A DNA stretch of 64,000 nt from Trichobilharzia regenti (taxonomy: Eukaryota > Platyhelminthes > Trematoda > Strigeidida > Schistosomatidae). The notes beneath the pieces are model-generated. The model did no database searches and had not been told where the DNA came from. It saw only the letters and a program-made list of their open reading frames with translations. Position 1 is the first letter of the stretch; the number at the start of each line of letters is the position of its first letter. The translations under genes were made by a program, and so were the position numbers. Below are positions 1-11,100 of the stretch, piece by piece. The stretch is taken from contig OX235270.1 in NCBI GenBank assembly GCA_944472135.2, positions 71,371,168 through 71,435,167 of the forward strand, in the 5' to 3' direction.

Positions 1-489
1 CTCAAATCACACAAAATTATGTAATGCGTAACCTCATGCCATCAATGTGACGGAATTCTAATCTTGCATTTGTTTTCCTGTTTTATACTGATCGAAACTT
101 CACTTGTTGAAAACACCAGAAGATAATATATTTTGTCTAAATGTTTAGCTGTAAGCCTCAATCGAATTCTACAATGACTAATCGAAACTGGTGATTTGAT
201 GGGTGCGTTTTAGCACTAGATGATCGTCATTATCTAACATTAATGAATAAATGACAATTCAGTAAACAGAACAAGTGGCAAATATTTCCCTACATCTTCT
301 AGCCTAGAACTTCATCGTCATCATTAGAAATTGTATGCTGACCTACAGTGTCTAGGTTGACTGTCTGTAAAGATGTAAGCTGCTCAGCCACCCAGACTGT
401 CTGAAACACCATAATGTTACGTTCCGTGATTCGATCACGAATTCTAAGTAGCTGAGCACACAGAATGTGAAATTATAACTGATCGTGCA

Positions 490-690
490 ATATATTCCGT
501 ACTACTCGCGACCCGAATGTTGTTCGGACTCGGCTTACCAACTTCACTGCACTCCACTCCAGGTCAGTATCATATATTCGACTTGGAGGATAGTAAACAT
601 TAACTGTAGTATCGTCATATCAGTTTGCCTGTCAATACACACTAGAAGGTGCAGTTTATTCGAAGTATTGTTCGACGAAAGATGAAGCGC
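490..690. repeat. Old diverged copy of the sequence that seeds the 708-bp repeat
   Basis: Bases about 550-680 align with interruptions to 17595-17705 and thus to the start of the 708-bp units in copy B. Shared landmarks include CTACTCCACTCCA, then GGATAGTA, then a block around TATCRTCATATCA and a CAAWACACACAG-like block. Many substitutions show a much older relationship than the recent duplications. The mirror copy is at about 45630-45830. Confidence 0.55.
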
Positions 691-1589
691 AATCGTTATC
701 CCATAAGAACTGATGATTTCTACAAATCACCAGTGGAATATATCACCATTATCCTGAATCATTGAAGCCAGTTAATGTGTGCACGACTGAGAAATGTTTG
801 CAAGTTTCCTACTAGACAGGGCTCATTTGTCAGCCACTTTTGGTACTACCACATGTCAGTTAGACAGGAAATTGAGATTTTAAGTAAACTCCTGTCTGGA
901 GATCAGGAGCCAGAAACAAATACAAACAAACCTTCCAACCAGCCTCAAAAATAATGGATGTAACCTGGATTCTTGAGACCGACAGGGAACTCATTTAATC
1001 TCAGTATTCTAGATAATATTCATCACCGTACAACAGCCAGGATAGATGGTGAACACCGATGGTTTTCAGTGAATGAATAAGAATGGTTTTATAAAACTCA
1101 TTCAACAGGGATGCTTTGAAAGCATGAGATTCGCACACATTGAATCCACACCTTGGATCCATGCAAATTGTATCTGAATGTACGAAGCACTTTGTGTGAA
1201 AATATAATTCACAGTGTTGCAGTCACTATGCTCCTCAGTAAGAATTTGGTAGTGAGTGTTTGCTGAATAAGTTGCTTGTTATTGAGCTGCTTATAAACCG
1301 TCTGTGTTATTTCTCGTGCTACTAACAGTGCTGTGGCTGATACTGACGCTGCTACTGTCAAATTGCATGAGACAATTTGAGGAATTGAAACATTTCATTC
1401 CATCATTTTTACCACGCATTCTGGTGATACACAGAAATATCTGCCAACAACCATTTTATGTCCAATAACCTCCCTAATGAATCTTCATTCTACCAAACGA
1501 TCTACAGGGTATATTGACGTTTCAGGTCACCTGAGAATAAGTTTATTTGATTGATGTGAGTGAGTAAGGGATATTGCTGGTAACACGCA

Positions 1590-2290
1590 GTAGGGCTTGT
1601 TTACTTACTAATCGGATCGAAGTAATATAAACAAGGGGTAGTCGTTTTGTTCACCTCGTTCTGAACTCATCACAATGTGTGGCGATGTTCTACTCAGCTC
1701 GGAGAGGCAAAACAGTTGGAACCACTCGATTTGTGGCTAGATACTCGGGCCAACTGATAATAAACTGTGAATAAAATTTGCCACCTGCAATTGACAAGGT
1801 CGGACCTCAAATTTCACTACAAACTACACTGAAAACAGAAATTATTCGGAAAGCAATGTGAGCTTGCCTGAAACTACCCATGACAACAATCTGGAAGGTA
1901 AGTATAAATGCGTGATGATACATGACACTGGATGGTGAGTGTGTCACAGTGTAAAGTATCGTGGAATGTTCCCTACGAAAGTGAACTGCAGTGGAATTTG
2001 AAGTTGAATTCTGTTAAATGCAGATGGAAAATTTTATTCACACTTTGTTGGCTGTAATCAGACGATGAGAAGCAAAGGTCATAAATGATGGTGTCATTTT
2101 ATTCTGCAAAAGCTGTTGTTCTTGCTTTATTCAAATTCTTAAAGAGGAATAAATGTCTACACTTAGTTACATTTACTTGGCCCTCATTTGACTCCTCGAT
2201 CTGCGTAGAACATCGCCACACATTGTGATTATTTCAGAACTAAATGAACAAAACGACTACCCATTGTTTGCCTCGCATTGATCTGGTTAG
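1590..2290. repeat. Internal imperfect inverted repeat in the arm
   Basis: Bases about 1590-1720 and 2195-2290 are imperfect reverse complements, sharing the block for AACAAAACGACTACCC and the block around CATCGCCACACATTGTGAT. The enclosed part at 2047-2160 resembles the PLE-associated block at 8300-8410. The structure could be a non-autonomous element with long inverted ends or a rearranged PLE terminus. It is present again, reversed, in the right arm. Confidence 0.6.
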
Positions 2291-3643
2291 CAAGCAAGAA
2301 CTACAGCGTGATATCCTATTTTAAATGGGGGAGACTCTTTTCAGGCGGCTTTCTCTTAAGCTTTGCATTATTATGTACATATGGTTTCCGAGAAACTTTG
2401 TCTCCTGAGGGATCTCAATCAGTGGTGTGAACAGTTAAAATGATATTTGTGAAATGCAAAACAATGTTTGTGATGATAAATGGGTGGCGTAATGTATGCC
2501 AGTTCATAGAATTTTTAGATGTTAGAAAGTAATGTAAAACCAATAGGACTAATAGGTTTAGTAGGCAACTGAAATATTACTTAACATGTCGAGAATTTCG
2601 ATAAGGTAAATTTTAACATTAAAGAATAAAAAGAAGCGGATGAAGAGATCAGAATTTATTCACAAGCTGACATCAGTGATGGAAGCTTTGGAAGACTTTG
2701 TAGTACGTGACAGGTCTTATATAAAAGTTCACCACTGCTAAGCAATACTCAGACTGCACCTAAATAACAAACCTCAATTTTCCCTATCATCTGACATCAA
2801 TCAATCGATCTTGTCATATTTATATATACTAATCTTTAACATTTACGTATCCAAGATTAACAAAGGCTTCCTTCTGAATGCGTAAATTCGGCCTTAGTCG
2901 TTCAATGCCAATCGCTACATTGATAAGGAACAAAGTAGCAAAATTGGTTGTCAATGTGGTAGATCAGTGGTTCACTTGTTTTAGATTGTCACATGATCAT
3001 GGGCTGATGGCCTATTCATATCGTTATCATTTCAGAGAAATATACAGAGATTCCACTGCAACGAAACTGAAGTTCACCGTTCAAGACAGTGGAGTCATCC
3101 ACCAATCCATTGTCTATGGGTAACATTCTAAAAGTCTAGTGCTATGCATATTTGAGTTAAACATGAGGAAGGTGTAACTGAAAGCTATACTGTTCACTCA
3201 TATAACGTGTTTCAGTTATAACTGAGGAATTGACAACTTCACAGATCATTTCTCAGTCTTGTGAAGGTGTGCAAGTGTAATTCCATATGGCCATGAATGG
3301 TATTCATTAGGCATTGAAGACGTCGACCTACTCATACTGTCAGCTAAACATTAAATTCACACTAAAATTCTAAAATGGATCTACGCCTTTGGAAATTAGC
3401 CATTTAGCCAACTGGAAAGCAAATGATTTTCAAGCCGATTCGTACATATACAAATTTATTCAACAAGACAATTACTCCTCGTTAGACTTGATAATCGTTG
3501 GATTTGATCGACTGACACTTGAGTCACGTGATTTCCCATTATAAATAAACAACAAACCAGTCACATTTAATAATTCACACTCACTACGATATGTTTTGTT
3601 AATTAATTAGTTAATTAATTAAAGCCTACTCATCACTGTATTC

Positions 3644-4675
3644 ATGCTATCCAACTTTACACTGAGAAGAACACAAAGTGCAGAATACACGGATAATTAT
3701 AACAAAAATGACTCAGTGATACAATTTGCACAACCGGATAGTATTATTGCTACAGATATACCAGGAGATGCGATAACAAAAGTCAGACATAGAGGCATCA
3801 AGCCAGCGTCTGTTGAGATTAGAGTTAAGTTTACCTGGTTTAAATGTCGGTGATAGGCTGAAGACATGTGAATTCAATAATAACCATGCACACTCATACA
3901 TTAAATGCTCATGTAATTTAGCGTCTTGTTGGGGTAGCAGCAGTAACCATATCTCAGGAAGAAACTTCAATCGTAATTCTAAATCTGAAGTTGACGGAAG
4001 CATTATGATACCGTTAGAAAATTTTAATAAAAACGACAATGAACAATGGATTAAGACAGACGATAAAAAGCAGCCTGAAAATGGTGAAATATGGTTTCGG
4101 ACAACTTCCTCTCGGTTTCAAATTAGTGTTATTTTAAGAAGAAATAAATGTGACAGTCGTCGTGGTCAACACCACGAAGGCGAGAAACATAAGGCCTTAT
4201 TCAACACTGAACATGTATCAAAATGTTCAGTTTACTTGACGTCAGACTTTGTCTCTTCATCATCATCCTCATCCTCATCGTCATCATCAACTACAACACT
4301 GTCTTCGGAACACCACTGAATAGTTGTCATTACTAGTATTATTGGGATTCGGGTGAATTAAAACATCCCATCACTATTAGAGGAAGTTTTCTATTGCTGA
4401 GTAATGATACTCTGAGAATTTATCTGAGTATATTCGGAGCAAAGCAGTGTAAACCAGTATGGTCTAGAGATGATTTGTTGGAGCTGGAACAAACTTGTCA
4501 ATACAAACTGATCAAAAGAGACCAGAGCGCATTGAATTTCAACAAGGAAAGAGCACACAGTTTTGACAATATTCGAGAATTTAACAAACGACATTTTGAT
4601 GAAGCGTTGACAGTGTCAGAATCAAAAAGTGATCACGTGAGAGGTTGGTTAATTAGCGCGTTATCAATCAAGTGA
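3644..4675 (+). pseudogene. Coding-like relic, left arm
   Basis: Three open stretches lie close together in different frames: 3644-3853 (from an ATG), 3777-4319, and 4337-4675. The middle one ends in a serine run encoded by a TCA/TCC microsatellite near 4258-4290, followed by Thr-Thr-Thr-Leu. The last is 112 codons of charged, protein-like sequence preceded by a possible splice acceptor (TTACTAG at 4330-4336). No family was recognised. They may be exons of an unknown gene or one exon broken by frameshifts; I favour a decayed or partial gene because no ATG opens the later parts. The intact-looking frames are repeated in the right arm. Confidence 0.4.
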
Positions 4676-5311
4676 TAGTTTTCCACTTAGTTTACCTGCA
4701 GATTTTCACATAAACATAAATTGTGAAGCAGTTCAGACAACCATCGCTTCCGATTTGTGATTTAACAAATTTACACATATGGCATAGACTTTTGCTTTGT
4801 AATACTCTAGAAATAATAATATTCATACTTTGATTATAAATTAATATCTCCTAAGTTAATTGTGGAGATTGCTAATCAAAGGCACTTGCTCTTTCTGCTT
4901 TCACTCAACCTTATCAAAATACCTTCACAAAATAAGTGAGGAGTACACTCTACGTCTTCTAACGTAAATCTACCATTGGTCATCTCTTAGAAACACAGAC
5001 ATTCGGATGAATGTGTACTACATGATCGGTGTTTATTTTATTACTTTTCTCGTCTTTCATGATCTACATTTTAATTCCATTTATGCTGTTTACGAATGGA
5101 GCCATGAAATGTTAGTTTTTTCACTGCAGTATGTCAGTGGTCAACTTGTTTTAGATTGTCAGTAAATGGTAATTGTCTGATGGTGCTGTGCTATGATCAT
5201 TTCAGAGGAATGTACAGGAATTCCAATGCTAGGAAAGTGAAGTTTATCAGATAAACGTCTTCCTTGAAGCTGTTGAAATTGTTTGGATGCGTCAAAACAA
5301 TATATATGTAT

Positions 5312-6834
5312 ATACATTTATATCTGGTGAGATAACCGAAAGCCTGAGGTGTCTTTTGCTATCAAACACCACACAGAAATATCAGCTTTCGGAGCTTCGA
5401 AATTCTTCACCTCCGATGGTGAGAATGACAACATATAATATTCCATTGTTGGTCAACATTAACAAACACTTGACATTCGAAAAGACATTTCGCCGACAAA
5501 CTGACTTCTTGGTGTCCGGTGGTGAGAAAATAATGCTGTTCCCAAATATTTAATTACCCGGAGATTGATGACAACAAGTTCTACCATGAACATTATTGCA
5601 AGTTGTTGGAAAATATCTTACGCAGTAACTCTACGAATTCCGTCGACCAGGTGAACATGTATACAGATAAATTCACAGTTCCGAAAATGTGCCTCACTTC
5701 CCCATACAAGTTTAGACATAATCTTCTGATAGTGTTGGGAAACATCTGCTTCGGTTATTCAGAAATGGAGACTGAATTCGCATATTTCCATTGAAAGAAA
5801 ATCGTCAGTGGTTGGTATGCATAGTGTTTCAGAGCGGTTGACGACTACTCACACAATTCCCATCGCCTTACAATCGCTATATCTCACCATATATACAACA
5901 CGCTCGCTTGCTTTTCACACGAGATTGTGGCACATATGGCGCAGGTGACATTTATTACTGCTTTATTGAATTGTATAGAATTAACAGTTGCTGTATACCA
6001 GCTAATGTTCTAAGTCTATAATCTTGAAATAGTCTCAGTGACTGTGTCGTTTTATCGAGTTAAATTGGCATCTGTTTTGTGAACACGTTGTTCAAGGTTC
6101 TGTAGGCATTCACTTCTCCATAATATGAGATTGATCCCTGCCAATCAGCCCATGCGTGTAGATAGAGAGATAGTTCACACAAACAGTTTCACAGAAGTTT
6201 ACCAATTCATGGTTGGTAGTTTTAGCCAGCTATCTTGAGTGATTTCCGGTAAATTTGAAATGTCTAACTATTTCTCGTTTTAGTTCCAATTCCAAAAACC
6301 GAGGTGGTCAACAGTTTCATATTGTTCTGGAACGATTTCCAGGTCAGTCACTGGTAGTTACATTAGGGAAAGCAGGGATTAATCCAACTCATGTTAAGTT
6401 ATTGACGATTACTTGAATACTTACTAATATTAACACTTGAATATTAGCGAATAGTGGGATAATCTTCTAGCCTTTCTCTAGGTAGTCAACAAATATGAGG
6501 CTGCTTAAGGAATTTTGTATAATGACTTTGGACCCGTTTGTGATAGACGCCTTTTATACCTATGTTATTTACCATACTTTACATTCAGAGTACCCTGTTT
6601 CCCTTATCAAATGGACGGTTGCAATTTATTGGGTGTTATGATGTAGAAATCGACTTGACCCTGCAGTGTAACACCCTCTCACAGGATTCTACTTCTTCAA
6701 TTTTTACTTCGCTTTGAAATAGGTGAATTTATTGCTATCTACATGTTCAGTTAGTGTAGCTTAGATAAGTAGGAGAATGAGGAATTAATGCAAGTCAATT
6801 CTGCTGAAGTGAAAATAATTTGTGATGACTTCAT
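5312..6834. other. Left-arm-specific block (about 1.5 kb)
   Basis: This block interrupts the inverted repeat in the left arm only; the right arm has about 330 unrelated bases at the same place. It holds two modest open frames on the plus strand (5287-5553, with an ATG and 88 codons, and 5603-5794), neither resembling a family I know. No terminal repeats or target-site duplication were obvious, so insertion, deletion or recombination with a third copy are all possible. Confidence 0.6.
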
Positions 6835-7240
6835 ACTACTGTAAGTAGTCAGGTGTGAATGTATAGGTTTATTATCATCGGTTTAGTATCAGTCCTGTCA
6901 ATCAAATCAGAACACAAAAATCCCACAGTTTTCCACTACTAACAAGAATCCCCTTGAATTTCCAGCTGACAATTTCAAGGATTATCAGCTAGGTTAGTGA
7001 GTCCTGTGTCTTGTCATCCAACTACTTCAAAACATGTCATAATGTCAAACAAGGCAGTATTTCAATAGAAACAGGTCACTCTGACTCAATGAATATCATG
7101 AAAACAGTGGATTTTTGGTATATATTAGGCGTATTTTTATCTTTCGGAATGTCATTGTGACACTGACGGTGAATTCTAAGTAAACTCAAAGTATTTCTCA
7201 TATTTTTTCACTCGGCGTTCTTGATATCACACTAGTGGAG
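6835..7240. repeat. Left arm of large inverted repeat, inner part
   Basis: About 400 bases that match the reverse complement of 40275-40680, with paired coordinates summing to about 47515 at the inner end. The match stops at 7240, after a shared block reading CTCGGCGTTC...CTAGTGGAG. Sixty bases further on, PLE-derived sequence begins. Confidence 0.9.
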
Positions 7241-7299
7241 CGAGGGTCCAAGTTGGAATGAGTGCTAACTAAGATTCCCTTTTATAAATTTAAACAACA

Positions 7300-7400
7300 A
7301 AAGGAAGAAGAAACATTGGCTGAGAATAATCTGGATCCATTTTATTCCGTTGGTTCTCATCAGATGCCTACAACCTGAATACTTTAATAAATAAAATTAT
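7300..7400 (-). mobile_element. PLE terminal fragment
   Basis: About 80 bases match 40150-40230, which lies just upstream of the minus-strand PLE coding relic. Read on the minus strand both contain CATCTGATGAGNACCAACG, resembling the catalytic core of a hammerhead ribozyme. This copy reads ACGGAAT where 40190 reads ACGAAAC, so it is probably inactive. It lies directly inside the inner end of the left inverted-repeat arm. Confidence 0.5.
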
Positions 7401-7559
7401 GTATCTTGTTGGAGAAACATTTCTTGAGGAAAATTAATGAACAGTTGTGTTGACGGGGAGGTAACAAGAGAAAATTAGTAAAAGTTAGGTAATTAGATAA
7501 GAGAAAATCAAAACTTTAAAATTTCCGTGAACATTTAACAAGGAGCCTCCGGTTACATG

Positions 7560-7925
7560 GACCGAATTGTTTATTCTCTCAGTCGCGAAACACCTGATTG
7601 ACACGGGACACCGAGTAGATGTACTGGAATCATTCAAAATAATTAACAGACAAAGTATCTGCGGGAGCAGTTACATTGGAAGAACAGAAAGAAGGGCATA
7701 TTTACGATTTTCTGAACACGTACCAAAAAGCTTACGTCAAAAGGGAACAAATGCTTTAAACAGTGCCATCGCCAGGCATCTCCTCGACACGGATCATGAG
7801 GTGGACGTCGAAAAGTTGTTCAAAATTATCAATAGGCGATTCTCCTTAAGTTTGCTGAAGCGATTTCTATCAAACGCTTGAAACCAGATCTATGTGTTCA
7901 GAAAGAAGCAGTTATTCGTCTTTCT
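7560..7925 (+). pseudogene. PLE GIY-YIG endonuclease fragment, chimeric
   Basis: The frame from 7567 first encodes a KHLIDTGHRVDV segment typical of the end of a PLE endonuclease. Near 7655 it jumps to the start of the domain, with the SSYIGRT and SEHVPK motifs and then a second RHLLDTDHEVDV segment. The domain end is therefore duplicated in front of its own start, pointing to recombination between two PLE copies. A one-base frameshift after about 7830 takes the reading frame away from the true C-terminus, which continues in another frame to a TAA near 7935. From 7655 onward the sequence is shared with copy B. Confidence 0.75.
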
Positions 7926-8734
7926 TTGCCTTGGTAACTGGGTGCCTTTTTTTCTCTCATCTGATAACGTAATCTTTGTCTTCAACCTCACCCTCCCTTT
8001 TATAATCTGTAATTTTGCTTGTCTCTTGTTTCTATGATTTGAGCTCAACTCAGTACATTGTTACCTAACTTACTAGTCACTATGCATCTAACGCACATCT
8101 CATCTTTATTATGGAACTCCTTTACCATTTTCTGCATACATTTATTTTGTTTTAACTTGAACTGCCTATGTGAAAACTATATAAGCGCAATTTTCTGAGC
8201 ACTGTTTACAAATTGTGAGAATTTCTGTCAACTGACAACATGTAAAATTTGCAAATATGTTAAAACATGTCTGTACTTAAACCTCATAATTTATTTAGGC
8301 TGTAAGCAGCAGATGAGTAGCCAACGAAATAAATGATGGTACCATATTATTCTGCTAAAACTGTAGTTCTTGCTTTGTTCAAATTCATTAAGGGGAATAA
8401 ATGTATGAAATCTTCGTGTATTGTTGACAATTTATACTTAGGGTTTTCCACAGGAGTTCCAAAGTCCCCTAAACACATCGGCCTTCATCATCATCATCAT
8501 CGTCATCGTCAGCTCACCAATGAATGATTTAGACAGTGTAACACTAGACGATCCATTTTATGATAACTAGAAATTTTTCCTACCACTCGGACACACGTGA
8601 GTGGTTGCCAATCTTTGTGATTAACACGCCAATGAATAATAATCTATTACCAAAACAGCACACTTGATGTGTGAACACGAAACGTTACTTCTTTAACTTG
8701 TATAACAACCGAATACCAGTGTACTTTATGAATC

Positions 8735-8890
8735 TCGGTGGGTGCGTACTGCTGAAGAGTCCCAAACTAGGACGAAACATCTGTCCAGTACTCTCGGGTT
8801 TTCCAATGGTTCCTTAAATAATGTCAGCTCATGATGAAATCCTGGAACCAATCAAATCCCTACAAAACATCACTTGAATACTTTATGACG
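8735..8890 (+). mobile_element. 5'-truncated hammerhead SINE (Sm-alpha-like), copy A
   Basis: Matches the 3' two thirds of the SINE at 20083-20290, starting just after the B-box region (CGGTGGGTGCGTACTG) and running through TTTTCCAATGGTTC and ATGTCAGCTCATGATG. The tRNA-like promoter half is missing, so it is a dead insertion as a transposon. It carries the only complete hammerhead core in the window, listed separately. The paralogous insertion is at 50884-51030 in copy B. Confidence 0.75.
8746..8791 (+). ncRNA. Type I hammerhead ribozyme, intact core
   Basis: Stem I is GTACTG (8746-8751) with CAGTAC (8786-8791), six perfect pairs. The core CTGAAGA (8752-8758) fits CUGANGA. Stem II is GTCC (8759-8762) with GGAC (8770-8773), enclosing a seven-base loop. 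GAAA follows at 8774-8777. A minimal stem III (C8778 with G8783) leads to the cleavage triplet GTC at 8783-8785, so self-cleavage is predicted after 8785. All conserved core residues are present. Schistosome Sm-alpha SINEs are known to encode active hammerheads of this minimal kind; activity of this copy is inferred, not shown. Confidence 0.8.
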
Positions 8891-8891
8891 A

Positions 8892-10008
8892 TTGTTGATT
8901 AGACATGCAACTAGTCTGCCATCTTGTAACCAATCTACAGCTCAGTTAAGCTTACAGATGCCTACACAAATTTTACTTAGTTGTATTGGAGATAGTTATG
9001 ATTTGTTCAATAGGCTGCCTACATTTTTTATATTATGTGTGGAGTTCAGATGTCAGTTGACCACAGAGAAGGAGAGAGAGAGAGAGAGACAGAATTTTAG
9101 ACATTGTGTGAATTGATCAGTGTATGTTTCACACTGTGTAAGTGAATAGTGTTGCTGCATTTGTGCATGGATTAGCTTCATCAGTCTAGGGAGTGATATA
9201 CTTCTATCGATTACTTGGAGTGTTCTGATCATTAGATCAAATGAATTCACATATCTCTAACAATGACCGGATGCCTCATTATTAGTGATACTACTCTGAG
9301 GGTGACAAGAAAGTATTTCGACTCAGATTGATCCGATGTCTTAATGACTTTAGTCAGTCTGCGTTTTGCTCATGTTTACAAAAGTAATCTAAACTTCCTG
9401 TGAACAACATTCGAAAAGCAACTGGAGTATCTATCGTTTCATCACTTCCTTCTCTATCTCAGCCAGTCACCTAGCTTACCTTACCTTCCGCCACTGCAAT
9501 CAATAATGCAAGACGTGAATATGTGGTAATCTCTTGGTTAGATTTATTATTTTCAGTGTGGAAAAATATCTCTATTTAAACATTTACAATACAGAAGGAT
9601 TAGGCAAAGAAATATTTTCTTTTCAATTAGATCCTCTTCTATGGATTTATTCTAAGTATTACACAGTGTGCTTAATACAATAAAACAAATATTACCAATC
9701 TAGTCGTGATACGTTTCTAAGCAATAACATTTACGTAAGTGATAGTTCACAAGTAATCAACTTCCCTACCTAGTTAATTCTATTCATTCAGTATTTATTG
9801 CTTTTAATTGAGGAAGCTAATATGTGAAATGCTTCCATATAATTAAAGATTATACTCACTGTGCTTACGAATGTGAAGACAGTAAATATTGACTTCATCT
9901 ATATCCTAGTATGACAACACAGAGATTATTCTACGGAGAGCTGATGAAAGTCACTAACCTTACGACAATCACTTCCCTTCCAATATATAAATACGGTTAC
10001 ATGATTGA
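8892..10008. other. Shared A/B sequence without recognised gene
   Basis: Matches 51040-51876 and 53690-53973. The open frames here (8892-9116 plus, 9250-9053 minus) are short, overlap a microsatellite and have no domain. Confidence 0.6.
9060..9092. repeat. (GA)n microsatellite, also at 51216-51240
   Basis: AGAGAGAGAGAGAGAGA runs in both direct copies. A separate GA run at 16350-16368 and 60406-60425 forms the pyrimidine tract of the last intron of the candidate gene when read on the minus strand. Confidence 0.9.
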
Positions 10009-10015
10009 TAAACTC

Positions 10016-11100
10016 TCTCGGTTTCTATGCCTGTCAACTCTCAGTCAGATTGTTCCAAATTAAATAGCTTTCTGTCGGAAATTAGTCAGTGGTCCTCTTC
10101 AAACGGACTTAAGCTTAATCCGTCTAAATGTCAGGTAGTCAATTTCACTTTCAGACGTAAATGAGACCTACAGCAACTAGTTAGCTCACATGGCCCCACT
10201 CTCATTGACGGCACAGAGGTTGAAAATACATCTTATGTCAAGTACCTTGGGCTGAGTTTTTCCACCGATCTTTCCTGGTCTTCCCACTTCTTGCTAGTTA
10301 CTAGAAAGATGTTTCGCTTAACGTTCTACATTAGGAAATTTAGGCAGTCTGGTATAAAACAGTCTTTGGTTTCTCAGTTTGTAAATTCTTGTATTCTACC
10401 CATCCTCCTTTACTGCTCCCCATTAGTCTTTCCTGGACTACTTAAGAAAGACTTTGCTTTGCTGAGAAGGGCACTAAAAGCTGTTAGTAGGGCAAGTGGG
10501 ATATCGTTAAACCAACTGGTGAACACTATTGTAGATAGACATATTATGTCATGTAAGAAACTAGCGAATACAATATTGTCGGAACCCGAGCATCCTGTCT
10601 ATACGCATCTATCTCCTTGCATTTCATCTGGTAGAACTAGAAGCAGCTGTAGGAGGCTATATGCTAGGACTACCAAATACAAAAACTCCACAATACCATA
10701 TCTGGCACAGCTGTTATGTGATGAGAAATCCGTTAGGTATGACACGATCAACTTACTGCAGCACTCTAACAAATAGTCTCATTAGTTTTTGTTTTCCTTT
10801 CCTCGTTACTATTACACTGTTGTTCTCATCTTCTACCACACATCAACTTTATATTTCAAATCCAGTGGTGCATTGTTTGAAATGAAAATACTCTACGCTG
10901 TTTTTTTCTTAATTTTTAGTTTTTATTTATCTTATTTATTTATAACTTATTTATTTTATTTTTATTTATTTATCTTTGATTTTTAAAAATCTTATATAAT
11001 TTATGAGGTAACTACATGCAATATACTGTAATGCACGCTGAAAATTCCATACCTGTACCACAAATACCGTTTGGAATAAAGCTGTTATTATTATTATTAT
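10016..11100 (+). mobile_element. 5'-truncated CR1-like LINE insertion with target-site duplication
   Basis: A 1085-bp insertion in copy A flanked by TAAACTC at 10009-10015 and 11101-11107; copy B has a single uninterrupted TAAACTC at 53974-53980. The body encodes the C-terminal part of a LINE reverse transcriptase, with GLKLNPSKC and KYLGLSFS motifs followed by the ISSGRTR...LYARTTKY tail, ending at 10776. There is one in-frame TGA near 10162. The 3' UTR ends in a (TTA)n tail with GCTGAAAATTCCATACCTGT upstream, a tail also found on the SINEs at 13008 and elsewhere. It is dead on arrival because of 5' truncation, but young. Confidence 0.85.

Larger units (their letters stand above)
1..5311. 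repeat. Left arm of large inverted repeat, outer part
   Basis: Bases 1 to about 5311 recur as the reverse complement at about 41012-46318. Base 1 pairs with 46318; by 2.9-4.7 kb the paired coordinates sum to 46323, so only a few bases of indel separate the arms. Open frames and intergenic sequence are conserved alike, with scattered substitutions, so the similarity reflects recent copying rather than coding constraint. The arm starts at the window edge and probably continues to the left. It contains a small internal inverted repeat and a coding-like relic, listed separately. Confidence 0.95.
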
